This document shows positions 1-8,986 of a stretch of 64,000 bases of DNA, one piece after another. The translations under genes were made by a program, and so were the position numbers. The stretch's first letter is position 1; each line of letters opens with the position of its first letter. The notes below the pieces were generated by a model. The model ran no database searches. It saw nothing but the letters and a program-made list of their open reading frames with translations, and had not been told where the DNA came from. The DNA is from Pseudoalteromonas marina (GTDB lineage Bacteria > Pseudomonadota > Gammaproteobacteria > Enterobacterales > Alteromonadaceae), in assembly GCF_000238335.3 (NCBI RefSeq), contig NZ_AHCB03000005.1, forward strand, positions 1,240,001 to 1,304,000, in the 5' to 3' direction.

Positions 1-1
1 T

Positions 2-646
2 CCACTTTTTGCGTATGGATTTGGGTTAACCTATAAAGATAATGTGATGCTTAATAAATTAAGTACAAAGAATGACTTTATTTTTGAAACACCTGTCAAC
101 ACCCCTTATCAAATAATGCAAGGAAGAGCGAAAGGGGACTGGAATTATCAATTGCAGTCGGGTGGACAAACAAAAGACATCCACACGCCATCAGGAAATA
201 TTAAAGGCTTAACGATGATTGAAGCCGATAAAAATATTCAAGGTGATGCAAAAGAATTTACGTGGAGTGGTGCTAATAATGCTTCTGTACTAATTACCTC
301 ATCATGGTACCGAGAAGATCTATCTCAATATTTGATCAATAAAAGCGCGCTAACCTTTGATGTGAGAGTCGAAACCCCTCCTAGAAATGAACTTTATGTT
401 CAAATGGGATGCGCAAAAGGTAAATGTGCAGAGCTGAATATTTCGCCCATGCTAAAAGAGTTTAAATTGAACACCTGGAATACCGTTTCTATAGATTTAT
501 TATGCTTTGCTAAAAGTGGAGTAGAGTTTGAACGTTCGAGTGCCCCCTTTGTGTTAACAAGCGAAGGCGCAGCTAAAATACGAGTTGCTAATATTCAATT
601 TGAACCCAATGCACAAAAAATGGCCACTTTAAAGTGCAGTGAATAA
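2..646 (+). CDS. GH3 beta-glucosidase, C-terminal part (5' end outside window)
   Basis: The frame is open from the first bases and reads FAYGFGLTY, the motif that closes the GH3 C-terminal catalytic-side domain (usually PFGYGLSY). About 185 further residues follow, resembling the extra beta-sandwich domain of marine ExoP-type GH3 enzymes. GH3 exo-glucosidases remove terminal glucose from beta-glucan oligosaccharides. The GTG/ATG codons at 44-49 are internal, so the true start lies upstream of the window. A GH9 endoglucanase-type gene follows 78 bp downstream on the same strand, which suggests a beta-glucan or cellulose degradation locus. The family call rests on one short motif and the C-terminal architecture. 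Confidence 0.75.
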   Translation, partial: PLFAYGFGLTYKDNVMLNKLSTKNDFIFETPVNTPYQIMQGRAKGDWNYQLQSGGQTKDIHTPSGNIKGLTMIEADKNIQGDAKEFTWSGANNASVLITSSWYREDLSQYLINKSALTFDVRVETPPRNELYVQMGCAKGKCAELNISPMLKEFKLNTWNTVSIDLLCFAKSGVEFERSSAPFVLTSEGAAKIRVANIQFEPNAQKMATLKCSE

Positions 647-724
647 TAAACAAGAGCACTTATTATATCTCAATAGTAAGTGCTCTATTTTTTTGCTTCG
701 ACATTATTTATACGAAAGGGTCAT

Positions 725-2440
725 ATGAAACATATTATTTTATCATTACTGCTACTGAATGTGCTTGCTCTGACCTCTTGCTCGGTATTAGTAAAAAAAA
801 ATCCTAGTAAATTAAGTAAGTTATCCTCAAATCAGCAAATTGCAATTAATCAATTAGGCTACCTAAATAAAAGTGAAAAAATTGCTGCAATACCGAACGT
901 AACAGCTTCGCAATTTGATGTAATTAATGCGAAAACGAACAAGGTGGTTTATACCGCTCAGTTGAGCGCAGCTAAAATATGGACTCTTTCTGGCAATGAT
1001 GGTCACAAGCTTGCCGATTTTTCTGAAGTTGTCACTTCGGGTCACTATTTTTTGCGTGTCAAGGGTGTTGCAGATTCTTCATTATTTCGAATTAGTGATG
1101 ATGTTTATGATTCACTTAGTAAAGCCGCTTTAAGATATTATTATTTGAACCGCTCTAGTACTCCTATTGAAGAGAAGTTCGCGGGAATTTATGCAAGACC
1201 AATGGGTCATAAAGATGACATTATTGGTTATCATCCTTCTGCTGAGCCAAGGTACAAAGGCAAACGAATAGACTCACAAAAAGGATGGTATGATGCAGGC
1301 GACTATGGCAAGTATGTTGTTAACTCAGGTATTAGCACTTATACACTGCTTGCAGCGTTTGAACATTACCCTGATGTTTATAAAAAACAAACCCTAAACA
1401 TACCTGAATCTGAAGATAACGTTCCTGATATTATAAACGAAGCCCTATGGAATCTTGAATGGCTGATCACTATGCAAAGCGATGATGGGGGTGTATATCA
1501 TAAGCTAACAACTCGTGAATGGCCAGGGAATGAAATGCCACATGAAGATCAACGCCTACGCTTAATAATAGGGAAATCAACAGCAGCAAGCCTTAATTTT
1601 GCAGCTACGCTTTCGATGGCTAGCCGGGTGATTGAACCTTACTACCCCAATAAGAGTAAGCAATATTCAAATGCAGCCATAAAAGCATGGCGTTGGGCGC
1701 TTTTAAACCAAACACAATATTATGAGCAACCAAGTGATATTAAAAGCGGTGAATATGGAGATCATTATTTAAAGGATGAATTTGCTTGGGCCGCTGCAGA
1801 GTTATTTATAACCACTAAAAATAAAAACTTTTACACTATTTATAAAGAGATAAATATTGATTACGTGGCTCCAGCGTGGCGAAATGTATCGTACCTTTCT
1901 TTGAGTAGTTTGCTGTTCAAAGCAAAGGACTTATTATCTAAACAAGAATATGAAGCCCTTAAAATAAAGCAAAATGACTTAGCTGATATATATTTAAACC
2001 AACATAAAAGCAGTCCATACAATGTTGCTATGCAAAAATCAGACTTTGTATGGGGGAGTAACTCAGCCGCGTTAAATAAAGCGATGGTTTTGCTACAAGC
2101 CGCTAAGATAAATAAAAATAACGATTATAAAAATGCAGCTCATGGACTTGTCGATTATGTATTAGGGCGAAACCCTACGGGGTACTCTTTTGTTACTGGG
2201 TTTGGCACTAAAACACCTTTGTATCCACATCATCGAATTTCACACAGTGATAATGTTGTTGCGCCTGTACCAGGAATGCTTGTAGGTGGCCCTCATTCAG
2301 GACAACAAGATAATTGTAACTACTTATTCAATGAGCCAGCAAAATCATACGTTGACGATTGGTGTAGCTTTTCAACTAACGAGGTTGCGATTAATTGGAA
2401 TGCGCCACTTGTGTATGTACTTGGTGCGCTCTCTGACTAG
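725..2440 (+). CDS. GH9 family glycoside hydrolase lipoprotein
   Basis: A 571-residue protein. ATG 725 is preferred over the upstream in-frame start at 680 because GAAAGGG lies just before it and it opens a lipoprotein signal ending in the lipobox LTSC. Next come an N-terminal immunoglobulin-like CelD_N domain (QLGYLNKSEK, about residues 43-125) and a (alpha/alpha)6 GH9 domain. GH9 hallmarks are WYDAGDYGKY, which holds the catalytic-base aspartates, and STNEVAINWNAP near the C-terminus, which holds the proton-donor Glu. GH9 enzymes cleave beta-1,4-glucans with inversion. The lipobox suggests a membrane-anchored periplasmic or surface enzyme acting with the upstream GH3 protein. Substrate is inferred from the family. 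Confidence 0.88.
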   Translation: MKHIILSLLLLNVLALTSCSVLVKKNPSKLSKLSSNQQIAINQLGYLNKSEKIAAIPNVTASQFDVINAKTNKVVYTAQLSAAKIWTLSGNDGHKLADFSEVVTSGHYFLRVKGVADSSLFRISDDVYDSLSKAALRYYYLNRSSTPIEEKFAGIYARPMGHKDDIIGYHPSAEPRYKGKRIDSQKGWYDAGDYGKYVVNSGISTYTLLAAFEHYPDVYKKQTLNIPESEDNVPDIINEALWNLEWLITMQSDDGGVYHKLTTREWPGNEMPHEDQRLRLIIGKSTAASLNFAATLSMASRVIEPYYPNKSKQYSNAAIKAWRWALLNQTQYYEQPSDIKSGEYGDHYLKDEFAWAAAELFITTKNKNFYTIYKEINIDYVAPAWRNVSYLSLSSLLFKAKDLLSKQEYEALKIKQNDLADIYLNQHKSSPYNVAMQKSDFVWGSNSAALNKAMVLLQAAKINKNNDYKNAAHGLVDYVLGRNPTGYSFVTGFGTKTPLYPHHRISHSDNVVAPVPGMLVGGPHSGQQDNCNYLFNEPAKSYVDDWCSFSTNEVAINWNAPLVYVLGALSD

Positions 2441-2522
2441 CAACTTTATAAATTTTAATTTGCACAACTCAGTTGATTCTATTTATTGACCCAAGGAAAG
2501 CGCTATAAAAGTAGGGAGAAGA

Positions 2523-2702
2523 TTTTCTTGAGTTTATATTTTTTGAATTGGCACGACTGCCTGGATTTGATTTACAGACCCTTGAACCGGGTTATTAAGG
2601 ATAGGTAGTGCTTTTTCTTGAGTTTATATTTTTTGAATTGGTACGACTGAGTTGATTTGAGTTACTGACCCTTGGACCGGGTTATTAAGGATAGGTAGTG
2701 CT
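2523..2702. repeat. Two tandem 90-bp repeats carrying tRNA-Val fragments
   Basis: The string ttttcttgagtttatat recurs at 2523, 2613 and 2703, an exact 90-bp period. Read on the minus strand, each unit contains a degenerate tRNA-Val: it keeps GCACTACC from the anticodon arm and the 3' acceptor strand with CCA (CAGTCGTACCA, or CAGTCGTGCCA in the outer unit). The 5' acceptor strand and D-arm are absent, and the middle is replaced by a sequence common to the copies. The units lie downstream of two intact tRNA-Val genes and would be co-transcribed with them. The layout resembles the repeats after E. coli tyrT that carry a tRNA 3' end. Confidence 0.85.
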
Positions 2703-2728
2703 TTTTCTTGAGTTTATATTTATTGAAT

Positions 2729-2805
2729 TGGTACGACTGAGTGGATTCGAACCACCGACCCCTACCATGTCAAGGTAGTGCTCTAACCAACTGAGCTACA
2801 GTCGT
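2729..2805 (-). tRNA. tRNA-Val (anticodon GAC)
   Basis: The reverse strand folds into a full cloverleaf: acceptor ACGACTG pairs with CAGTCGT, the anticodon arm is CTACC-TTGACAT-GGTAG with anticodon GAC, the T-arm is GGTGG-TTCGAAT-CCACT, and the 3' end ACCA is encoded. Length is 77 nt with CCA. It is identical to the second copy at 2950-3026 and lies downstream of it in a shared transcript. Confidence 0.97.
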
Positions 2806-2855
2806 ACAATTTGAGGTTCTTAAATATAATTTATTCAATAAGTCAGAATAAATAT

Positions 2856-2920
2856 TGGTACGACTGAGTGGATTTGAGTTACTGACCCTTGGACCGGGTG
2901 GTCAAGAGTAGGTAGTGCTC
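2856..2920 (-). pseudogene. Decayed tRNA-Val copy between the two intact genes
   Basis: This stretch starts with the same acceptor end (ACTCAGTCGTACCA on the minus strand) and ends with GAGCACTACC of the anticodon arm. Between them it carries the same non-tRNA filler (ACCCGGTCCAAGGGTCAG) as the 90-bp repeats at 2523-2702. The 5' acceptor strand and D-arm are missing, so it cannot form a cloverleaf. It is not expected to be a working tRNA. Confidence 0.75.
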
Positions 2921-2949
2921 TTTCCTTCAATTGTATTTTCCATTAATGT

Positions 2950-3026
2950 TGGTACGACTGAGTGGATTCGAACCACCGACCCCTACCATGTCAAGGTAGT
3001 GCTCTAACCAACTGAGCTACAGTCGT
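2950..3026 (-). tRNA. tRNA-Val (anticodon GAC)
   Basis: Same 77-nt cloverleaf as the copy at 2729-2805, with a perfect 7-bp acceptor stem, anticodon GAC and encoded CCA. It is the promoter-proximal gene: a sigma70 promoter with a GC-rich discriminator lies immediately upstream at 3071-3099. Confidence 0.97.
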
Positions 3027-3070
3027 ATTACTATATTTAAGTAAGTGTTAATTGCTTAACAACGGCCGCT

Positions 3071-3099
3071 AATATATAGCGTGGCGGTTGGTGAATCAA
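3071..3099 (-). promoter_or_regulatory. Promoter of the tRNA-Val transcript
   Basis: On the minus strand TTGATT (-35) and TATATT (-10) are separated by 17 bp and followed by the GC-rich discriminator AGCGGCCG, about 45 bp before the first tRNA. A GC-rich discriminator is typical of stringently controlled stable-RNA promoters. Assigned by inspection only. Confidence 0.7.
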
Positions 3100-3139
3100 G
3101 CACGTTTCGTGTTTTTAGGTTTATTTGCCGTTTTTTTAT

Positions 3140-4201
3140 TCATATTGGGCTGATTTCACACGTTTTATAAAACTCTTGCCACCAAATGACATGCTGTTTA
3201 GCTGAGCTTTTCAATTGATTTAATAAATTAGTATTTGAGTTTGCTTTAATCAACTTATTAATTTCATTGGTCGTTACACGTTCTTGGTACCATAATTGAT
3301 TTAATAATGGCTGAAGCACTTCAAGAAAACCAATGAGTTGTGCTTGGTAAGGCTGAATTTGTGAAAGATAGAACTTTTGAAATACATTATTCATTATTTT
3401 AGCTTTATCTTTGTTTTTACCCACTGGGCATAGGGTGCTTAAATTGATGTTATGCACCAACCCCGAGGCAATTTTATTTAGCCTAATTTGTTGCCTGACA
3501 GATTTAATTAATGATTGATTAAACCTATATTTATTAAGCGTTTCGAGTGCTTGGTATATTGCATCTGTGTTTATTTTGTCAAATTGAGCCTGAGCTAATT
3601 GCGCTTTAATAGCAGTAAGTTTACGCATAGCCTCAATTGTGTCGCTAAAGCCTGCGGGTTCTTTACTTAATTCTGAAGCGGTTAGTGACCACGTGCGGTT
3701 GAGCTCTGGTTCCTCGATAAGGGCTGCATTAAAGTAATGTAGTAAATCAGCTTGTTTTTGATTTTTTGCTTCATGTATTTTTTTATACGTTACTGAGGTT
3801 TTATCGAGCGAGGCTAAGCAGCTGTTGGCGTGTTGAATAAAGTCTATTTGATATTTTAAACGCCCTGCAGCGGTTGCCGTTTTACCTAGTTGGTTATTGT
3901 GCTCACTTATCACCACATTTAAGTTACAACTGCTTATTCCTGCAAGCTCAACTATACCCAGTGTTATTTTACTGTTGTTGAGTTCGGTTAAAGGGTTTAA
4001 TTTGAGTGAGTTAAGCGCTGGAAGGTCTTCTGATTTGTTGTCGGTTATATTTTCAAGGCGTTTTATATAGGTGTTGTTTGTATTACTGGGGGCCTCTGTG
4101 CAAGCACTTAGCATAGTAGCAGTTAGTATTAGTAAAATGCACACTAATACTAACTGCTTTATGTTATTTAAATTAAGCTTGTTGGCTAATAAATGGTTCA
4201 T
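3140..4201 (-). CDS. DUF3080-type lipoprotein
   Basis: A 353-residue protein with a hydrophobic segment at about residues 17-32 and a lipobox (MLSAC, Cys34), so probably an outer-membrane-directed lipoprotein. The remainder is soluble, Leu/Lys/Asn-rich and mainly helical. I place it in the DUF3080 family by overall resemblance; no function is known. The start lies 29 nt inside the end of the MATE gene, so the two are probably co-transcribed and translationally coupled. Confidence 0.65.
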   Translation of the reverse strand: MNHLLANKLNLNNIKQLVLVCILLILTATMLSACTEAPSNTNNTYIKRLENITDNKSEDLPALNSLKLNPLTELNNSKITLGIVELAGISSCNLNVVISEHNNQLGKTATAAGRLKYQIDFIQHANSCLASLDKTSVTYKKIHEAKNQKQADLLHYFNAALIEEPELNRTWSLTASELSKEPAGFSDTIEAMRKLTAIKAQLAQAQFDKINTDAIYQALETLNKYRFNQSLIKSVRQQIRLNKIASGLVHNINLSTLCPVGKNKDKAKIMNNVFQKFYLSQIQPYQAQLIGFLEVLQPLLNQLWYQERVTTNEINKLIKANSNTNLLNQLKSSAKQHVIWWQEFYKTCEISPI

Positions 4202-5534
4202 GTTTAAAGCGCTTACTAACGGTTATCATTAACAAAATGGCTGCAACGGTGAGCCCGACAATTATACCAATCCAAAATCCGTGTGGCCCCATTGCCGGCA
4301 CAATTATATCTGTTCTTGCCAATACGTAGCCTAAGCTAAAGCCGATTAACCAATACGAAATAAACGTGATGTAAGAAATAGGGGCTGTGTGTTTTAATCC
4401 TCTTAAAATGCCATTTGCTGCAACTTGCAGGGCATCGGGTAGTTGATAGATACAGGCTAAAATCATAATTGAGGTCGCAAGGGCAATAACCGCAGGGCTA
4501 TCTGTGTATAGCTGGCTTATCACATCACGACCTATAAATGTTATAAACGCTAAGAACAGTGCGATTAATATAGCCAGTAGATAACTTGTCGATACGGCTA
4601 TTTTTAACTGATCGAACTTATTCTGACCATACAAGTTACCAATTCGAATGCTAATGGCAATAGAGAGGCTTAGCGGCATCATAAACAGTAACGCGGTAAC
4701 ACTTGCTGCAATTTGATGCCCTGATACAGCAACCGCTCCTAAATGGGCAATAAAGAGTGGAATACATGCAAAAAGTGTTACTTCAAAAAAGGTAGCCAAA
4801 GAGATAGGAATACCTAATTTTGTAATAGTGGCGATAGTCGTTATATTTGGTTTTTCAAACGGTGTGAGTAGCCCTTTGGCATCTATCTTTTTACTCATTT
4901 GGCAATAAGTGACCTGTGCTAATGCCATCACTGTTAAAACAATAGCTGTTGCTATACCACAGCCAGCTCCGCCATAGGCGGGAAGGCCAAATAAACCATT
5001 TATGAAAATGTAGTTAGCAGGAATATTAACAGCTAATCCGAGTAAGCTAATATAAAAGGCTGGTTTTGTCATGCCCATGCCTTCGGTCATGTTTCGGTAA
5101 GTTGTAAAAAATAAAAATCCAAACACCCCCCATTTAACAAATTGGATATAGTCGAAAGCGAGGCTCGCAATAGCCGGGCTTGTATCTAGCTGTAATATTA
5201 TAATGTTTGCCAAGTAGGCAATACTAAAGCCTGTAATACACAGTAAAACGGTTAAATATAAAGCTTGTTGAAAATAGTGGCTTATGCCTTTTTTGTCATT
5301 CGCGCCGGCAAATTGTGCAATTATTCCAGTTAGTGCTAACAAAATACCTTGCAACGCTAAAAGTAGTGGGTTCCAAATACCAGTAGCAATAGATAGCGCA
5401 GCTAGGTCGGTAGGGCTGACCTGACCTGCCATTATAGTGTCGACCACCGACATTAATATAAGGGTAACTTGTGCTAAAAAAACAGGCAGCGCGAGAGAAA
5501 GTAAACGCTTAGCTTCCCAATTACAAAAGGTCAT
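4173..5534 (-). CDS. MATE family multidrug efflux transporter (NorM/MdtK type)
   Basis: A 453-residue protein with about twelve hydrophobic segments. The N-terminal pattern LALPVFLAQVTLILMSVVDT and the repeated half-structure are typical of NorM/MdtK. Such proteins export cationic drugs across the inner membrane using Na+ or H+. It is divergent from riboflavin synthase, the same neighbourhood as E. coli mdtK-ribC, which supports the NorM-group call. The downstream lipoprotein gene overlaps its 3' end by 29 nt. Substrate cannot be read from the sequence. Confidence 0.9.
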   Translation of the reverse strand: MTFCNWEAKRLLSLALPVFLAQVTLILMSVVDTIMAGQVSPTDLAALSIATGIWNPLLLALQGILLALTGIIAQFAGANDKKGISHYFQQALYLTVLLCITGFSIAYLANIIILQLDTSPAIASLAFDYIQFVKWGVFGFLFFTTYRNMTEGMGMTKPAFYISLLGLAVNIPANYIFINGLFGLPAYGGAGCGIATAIVLTVMALAQVTYCQMSKKIDAKGLLTPFEKPNITTIATITKLGIPISLATFFEVTLFACIPLFIAHLGAVAVSGHQIAASVTALLFMMPLSLSIAISIRIGNLYGQNKFDQLKIAVSTSYLLAILIALFLAFITFIGRDVISQLYTDSPAVIALATSIMILACIYQLPDALQVAANGILRGLKHTAPISYITFISYWLIGFSLGYVLARTDIIVPAMGPHGFWIGIIVGLTVAAILLMITVSKRFKHEPFISQQA

Positions 5535-5662
5535 AAAAACAGCTATTTAATAAGTAAGGCTGTAATTGTAATCTATTGTCTTTGAAATAAAAATCTAAGG
5601 AGTGAATGATTTTATAATTCGATACGTTAAACTAATACTTTGTCATAACTTAACGAGATTTT

Positions 5663-6289
5663 ATGTTTACAGGTATAGTACAAACTCAAGCTACTGTGGT
5701 GTCTAAAAACCATAATGAGGGTGTGTTACGTTTAGTGGTGTCGGTGAGCGATGACTACGTAAAACACCTAGATTTAGGAGCCAGTATTGCGATTAATGGG
5801 TGTTGTTTAACAGTAGTAAAAGTTGAGCTAAGTAACCAAGATGTAGTCGCGCAAGTTCACTTTGACGTGATTGACGAAACACTTCAATTAACTAATCTAG
5901 GGCTTCTTGAGCTGGGCAGTTTAGTAAATTACGAGCGCTCTGTTACTTTTGGCACAGAACTGGGTGGGCATATTGTATCGGGACACATTCACTGTTCGGC
6001 TAAAATAAATCAAATAATTAATACTCAAAGCAACTGCAAAATTCAGGTAAGTTTACCGGTAAAGTGGCAAAAATATGTATTGTACAAAGGCTTTGTCGCC
6101 ATTAATGGTGCTAGTTTAACAGTAGGCGAGATTGACGAGCAGGGCTTTTGGTTGCATTTGATCCCAGAAACATTAGCAATTACAAACTTAGGTAAAGCGC
6201 AAGTGGGTGATGAGCTAAATATAGAGGTTGATCAGCAAACTTACACTATTGTTAACACCGTAGAAAACTACCTGCGTCATCAAAATTAA
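5663..6289 (+). CDS. ribE: Riboflavin synthase, alpha subunit
   Basis: A 208-residue protein beginning MFTGIV, the invariant N-terminus of riboflavin synthase. It contains two lumazine-binding repeats (about 1-97 and 98-200), with matching motifs GCCLTVV in the first and GASLTVGE in the second. The enzyme dismutates two 6,7-dimethyl-8-ribityllumazine molecules to riboflavin in the cytoplasm. I see no FMN riboswitch in the 128-bp upstream gap. The stop codon overlaps the stop of the convergent CPXCG gene. Confidence 0.97.
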   Translation: MFTGIVQTQATVVSKNHNEGVLRLVVSVSDDYVKHLDLGASIAINGCCLTVVKVELSNQDVVAQVHFDVIDETLQLTNLGLLELGSLVNYERSVTFGTELGGHIVSGHIHCSAKINQIINTQSNCKIQVSLPVKWQKYVLYKGFVAINGASLTVGEIDEQGFWLHLIPETLAITNLGKAQVGDELNIEVDQQTYTIVNTVENYLRHQN

Positions 6290-6489
6290 AAAATTTGTTC
6301 GTCGTCACTGTCTACGTGTAGCTCTAATTTATTGTTTGCATGGTCTATGTGCATATTTAAATGGATTGGGTTGCAACAGGCAGTGCAGTCTTCAATATAG
6401 TCCTGATCGCCCATGCTGGCATCTAAATCCAAATGAATGTGGTGTCCGCAAAACGGGCAGCTAATACGTTGTGATAAAAAGTCTTTCAT
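6286..6489 (-). CDS. CPXCG-motif cysteine-rich small protein
   Basis: A 67-residue protein. ATG 6489 is chosen because TTTGGAG sits about 6 nt upstream and MKDFLSQRISCPFCG matches the usual N-terminus; the longer frame to 6546 adds an atypical leader. It has CPFCG near residue 10 and a second cysteine cluster, CTACC, around 30, predicting one zinc-ribbon-like metal site. The C-terminus is acidic (DSDDE). Members of this family are widespread in gammaproteobacteria and have no established function. It ends convergently with ribE, overlapping it by 4 bp. Confidence 0.85.
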   Translation of the reverse strand: MKDFLSQRISCPFCGHHIHLDLDASMGDQDYIEDCTACCNPIHLNMHIDHANNKLELHVDSDDEQIF

Positions 6490-6625
6490 AATCACTCCAA
6501 ATACAAATAACTTAAGCAGAGCTTGGAATGTTTTTATTCTAACCACGGCTTAATGACGTAAAACTGAACTCCTTAGAACCCTTTAAATATAGTCTGTTTA
6601 GCGTGTTATGACAGTTTATTTACAC

Positions 6626-7486
6626 TTATTGCAGTAGCTTATCGATATGTTGTTTAGCTTCAGTAAGATAGTGTCCAGCAAAAATATTTGCATGATTTAA
6701 AATAGGGTATAGTTGGTAAATATGTTTACGTTTTTGATAGCTTGGTAGAAGAGGGTATTGCTTATTATAGGCAACATAAAATTCATCGGGTAGTGGCGCA
6801 AATAGCTCGCTCATTGCTATATCCACTTCTCGATCACCATAATAACAAGCGGGATTGAATACGGTCGGTACTTCTTTTAAAAAGCCCAAGTTGCCTCGCC
6901 AAAAATCACCATGTAACAAAGATGGGCTCACAACATGACTATGTAGTTGTGCTTTAACTTCATTAATTATGTGCTCGGGATTGGCAAATTTAATGCCTTT
7001 TTCGGCTAATAGTTGTAATTGCCACCCTATGCGTTCTTCGGCAAAGAATACATCCCACTTTTTGTGCCAACGATTTGGTTGAACTGTGGTAGCTAAGTGA
7101 TTATCTATATCAAAGCCAAACATTGCCTGGTCATGCTTTTGGTGCATTTGCGCTAGTTGAGTGCCCATTTTTTGCCATTGGCAATAGGGCTGCTCATCAA
7201 GATCTAACCACGTAAGTACGATAAATGAAAATTCAATGTTAGCACCTGATGTAATGCAGGTTGGAACATTAAAATAACTATTATTAGCAAGCATCTGTAA
7301 GCCCCTAGATTCACTTTCTAATCGCTCAAGTTCGCTTTTGAGCGCAATTTTAACAAAGTAGCTTTGTGTGCCATTGCTTATATGAAAATATTTATCGGTT
7401 GTTGTGCTTTGCAGTTGTCGCTTTTGTGTGTGTTTAAAGTCAGTATTAGTAGCTTGGCTAATGTGCTCGTTAATTGCTTTCCACAT
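6626..7486 (-). CDS. Fructosamine kinase-family protein
   Basis: A 286-residue protein with the aminoglycoside-kinase-like fold. It contains LLHGDFWRGNLGF near residue 190, which holds the catalytic Asp of the family, followed by a DREVDIAMSELF metal-binding segment. The N-terminal lobe carries FVKIALKSELERLESE. Bacterial relatives (E. coli YniA) phosphorylate protein-bound ketosamines or ribulosamines so that they detach, a glycation-repair role. Length matches the family. It is monocistronic, facing DUF445 across a 124-bp gap. Confidence 0.9.
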   Translation of the reverse strand: MWKAINEHISQATNTDFKHTQKRQLQSTTTDKYFHISNGTQSYFVKIALKSELERLESESRGLQMLANNSYFNVPTCITSGANIEFSFIVLTWLDLDEQPYCQWQKMGTQLAQMHQKHDQAMFGFDIDNHLATTVQPNRWHKKWDVFFAEERIGWQLQLLAEKGIKFANPEHIINEVKAQLHSHVVSPSLLHGDFWRGNLGFLKEVPTVFNPACYYGDREVDIAMSELFAPLPDEFYVAYNKQYPLLPSYQKRKHIYQLYPILNHANIFAGHYLTEAKQHIDKLLQ

Positions 7487-7610
7487 AATAGTTGCTCGTA
7501 TTTTATACAGACACTTAAACTATGGCAAAAAGGGATTAATTTAACAAACTAAACGTTGTAAAATTAGCGAATGTGTCGCACAAAGTGACGCTAACTGTAA
7601 TGGAGTAAAA

Positions 7611-8303
7611 ATGAACAAAAGTTTTATAACCAATTTACTAGCAAGTATTTGTGTAGCTGCAGGATTGATATTTGATCAGCCAGTAGTTTTGTCGGTGGGG
7701 TTATTTGCACTTTCTGGCGCAGTGACCAATTTATTGGCTATTCATATGCTATTTGAAAAGGTGCCGTTTTTATATGGGTCTGGCGTTATTGCGCTCAAGT
7801 TTGAGAGCTTTAAAGTTGCTATACGAAACCTAATACTCACTGAGTTTTTCTCCGAACAAAAAATTAATAATTTACTTAACAAGGCGCAGCCTAATATCGA
7901 CTTTGAACCGATCATTAGTAATGTTGATTTAAATCCAGCTTTCGATAATTTACTCGAGGTTATAGAGCAATCGCAATTTGGTAGCATGCTGGGTATGTTT
8001 GGAGGCACTGCTGCAATAGAGCCAATGCGTGAAAAATTTATTGAAAAAATGCAACTTTCGTTGGCACAAATTTCTCAAACAGAAGACTTTAAAGCGTTAG
8101 TAACGCAAACGCTTTCACAAGGAAATAGTGCTCAAGGGTTGCACAGCACAGTTCTTAAACTTGTTGATGAACGCCTTGATGAATTAACCCCTAAAATGGT
8201 GAAAGAAATTATTCAAACAATGATACGCGAGCACTTAGGTTGGTTAGTTGTTTGGGGCGGAGTATTTGGCGGTTTATTTGGTTTAATTGCGGGTGTTCTT
8301 TAA
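7611..8303 (+). CDS. DUF445 family membrane protein
   Basis: A 230-residue protein with two N-terminal hydrophobic stretches (residues 5-45), the motif GAVTNLLAIHMLFEKVPFL and a C-terminal membrane anchor with GGVFGGLFGLIAGV. This architecture, a soluble helical core between membrane segments, is typical of DUF445 (YheB/YjiN-like) proteins. ATG 7611 follows TGGAG at a normal distance. Function is unknown. Confidence 0.8.
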   Translation: MNKSFITNLLASICVAAGLIFDQPVVLSVGLFALSGAVTNLLAIHMLFEKVPFLYGSGVIALKFESFKVAIRNLILTEFFSEQKINNLLNKAQPNIDFEPIISNVDLNPAFDNLLEVIEQSQFGSMLGMFGGTAAIEPMREKFIEKMQLSLAQISQTEDFKALVTQTLSQGNSAQGLHSTVLKLVDERLDELTPKMVKEIIQTMIREHLGWLVVWGGVFGGLFGLIAGVL

Positions 8304-8324
8304 GCAATAAAGTTAATAATAAAA

Positions 8325-8353
8325 CTAAGCAGGTTATAGTTATGCCTGCTTAG
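8325..8353 (-). terminator. Hairpin terminator of the DUF3718 gene
   Basis: Perfect 9-bp arms CTAAGCAGG/CCTGCTTAG with an 11-nt loop. Read on the minus strand the stem is followed by TTTTATTATT, so it fits termination of the gene at 8372-8734. Confidence 0.65.
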
Positions 8354-8371
8354 CTATAACGTTTAAGCATG

Positions 8372-8734
8372 TTATTGCGGAGACGAAATAACAACGATGT
8401 CAGGTGACGACACCTTTGCTAAATCTTTAATTGAAGTGCGAGTACTGCTTTCAATATTTAAGTAATTAGCACTTTTATCTAAATTATAACGCGCTACAAA
8501 ATCACCCATAGGTAAGTTATTACACGTTAGTTTATTGCTAATAATGCTTTTTTTAACGTTCAATGACTGCTGTGTTTTGCGTAGTACATATGCTTTATTA
8601 GACGCAACAGCCATACAAATTTGTGTGCCTGGCGTTGAGTCGGCTGCTACAAATTGTGTTGCTGATACAGGTGCTGCTAATGCTGCACTACCAATTACAA
8701 GTGTTGTACATAATGCTGTTTTAAATGTATTCAT
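8372..8734 (-). CDS. Secreted DUF3718-like protein
   Basis: A 120-residue protein. ATG 8734 is preferred because GAGGAAA lies about 5 nt before it and it opens a Sec signal peptide (MNTFKTALCTTLVIGSAALA, cleavage near PVSATQ). The mature part has two cysteines (ICMAV and LTCNN) that could form a disulfide. It resembles the small periplasmic DUF3718 proteins found in Alteromonadales. No function is known. A hairpin terminator follows. Confidence 0.65.
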   Translation of the reverse strand: MNTFKTALCTTLVIGSAALAAPVSATQFVAADSTPGTQICMAVASNKAYVLRKTQQSLNVKKSIISNKLTCNNLPMGDFVARYNLDKSANYLNIESSTRTSIKDLAKVSSPDIVVISSPQ

Positions 8735-8986
8735 TTTACTTTTCCTCGTTGTTTGCGGTTGCAAGCTAATTATTAAACTAATTAATCAAAAAAGCTGTTA
8801 ACCAAACGCAACAAGCTGTAAGCAAGTATGTTTAATGTACACACTTACTTATAGGCTCATGAAAAAGCATATTTTTAAGTGTGTTTTTTGACACACTTTC
8901 ATAAAAATAATTTATTGATACTGACATATTTTTTTAGGCTGGTATTATCGCCCCTTAAATTGATGTGTAGATTTTTAGGATAAACA

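Noticed and set aside
2856..2920. A third functional tRNA-Val
   Set aside because: The 5' acceptor strand and D-arm are missing and the anticodon loop is replaced, so no cloverleaf can form.
5535..5662. Possible FMN riboswitch before ribE
   Set aside because: The gap is only 128 bp, AT-rich, and lacks the conserved RFN-element helices and its AGGGUGAAAUUCC-type segments.
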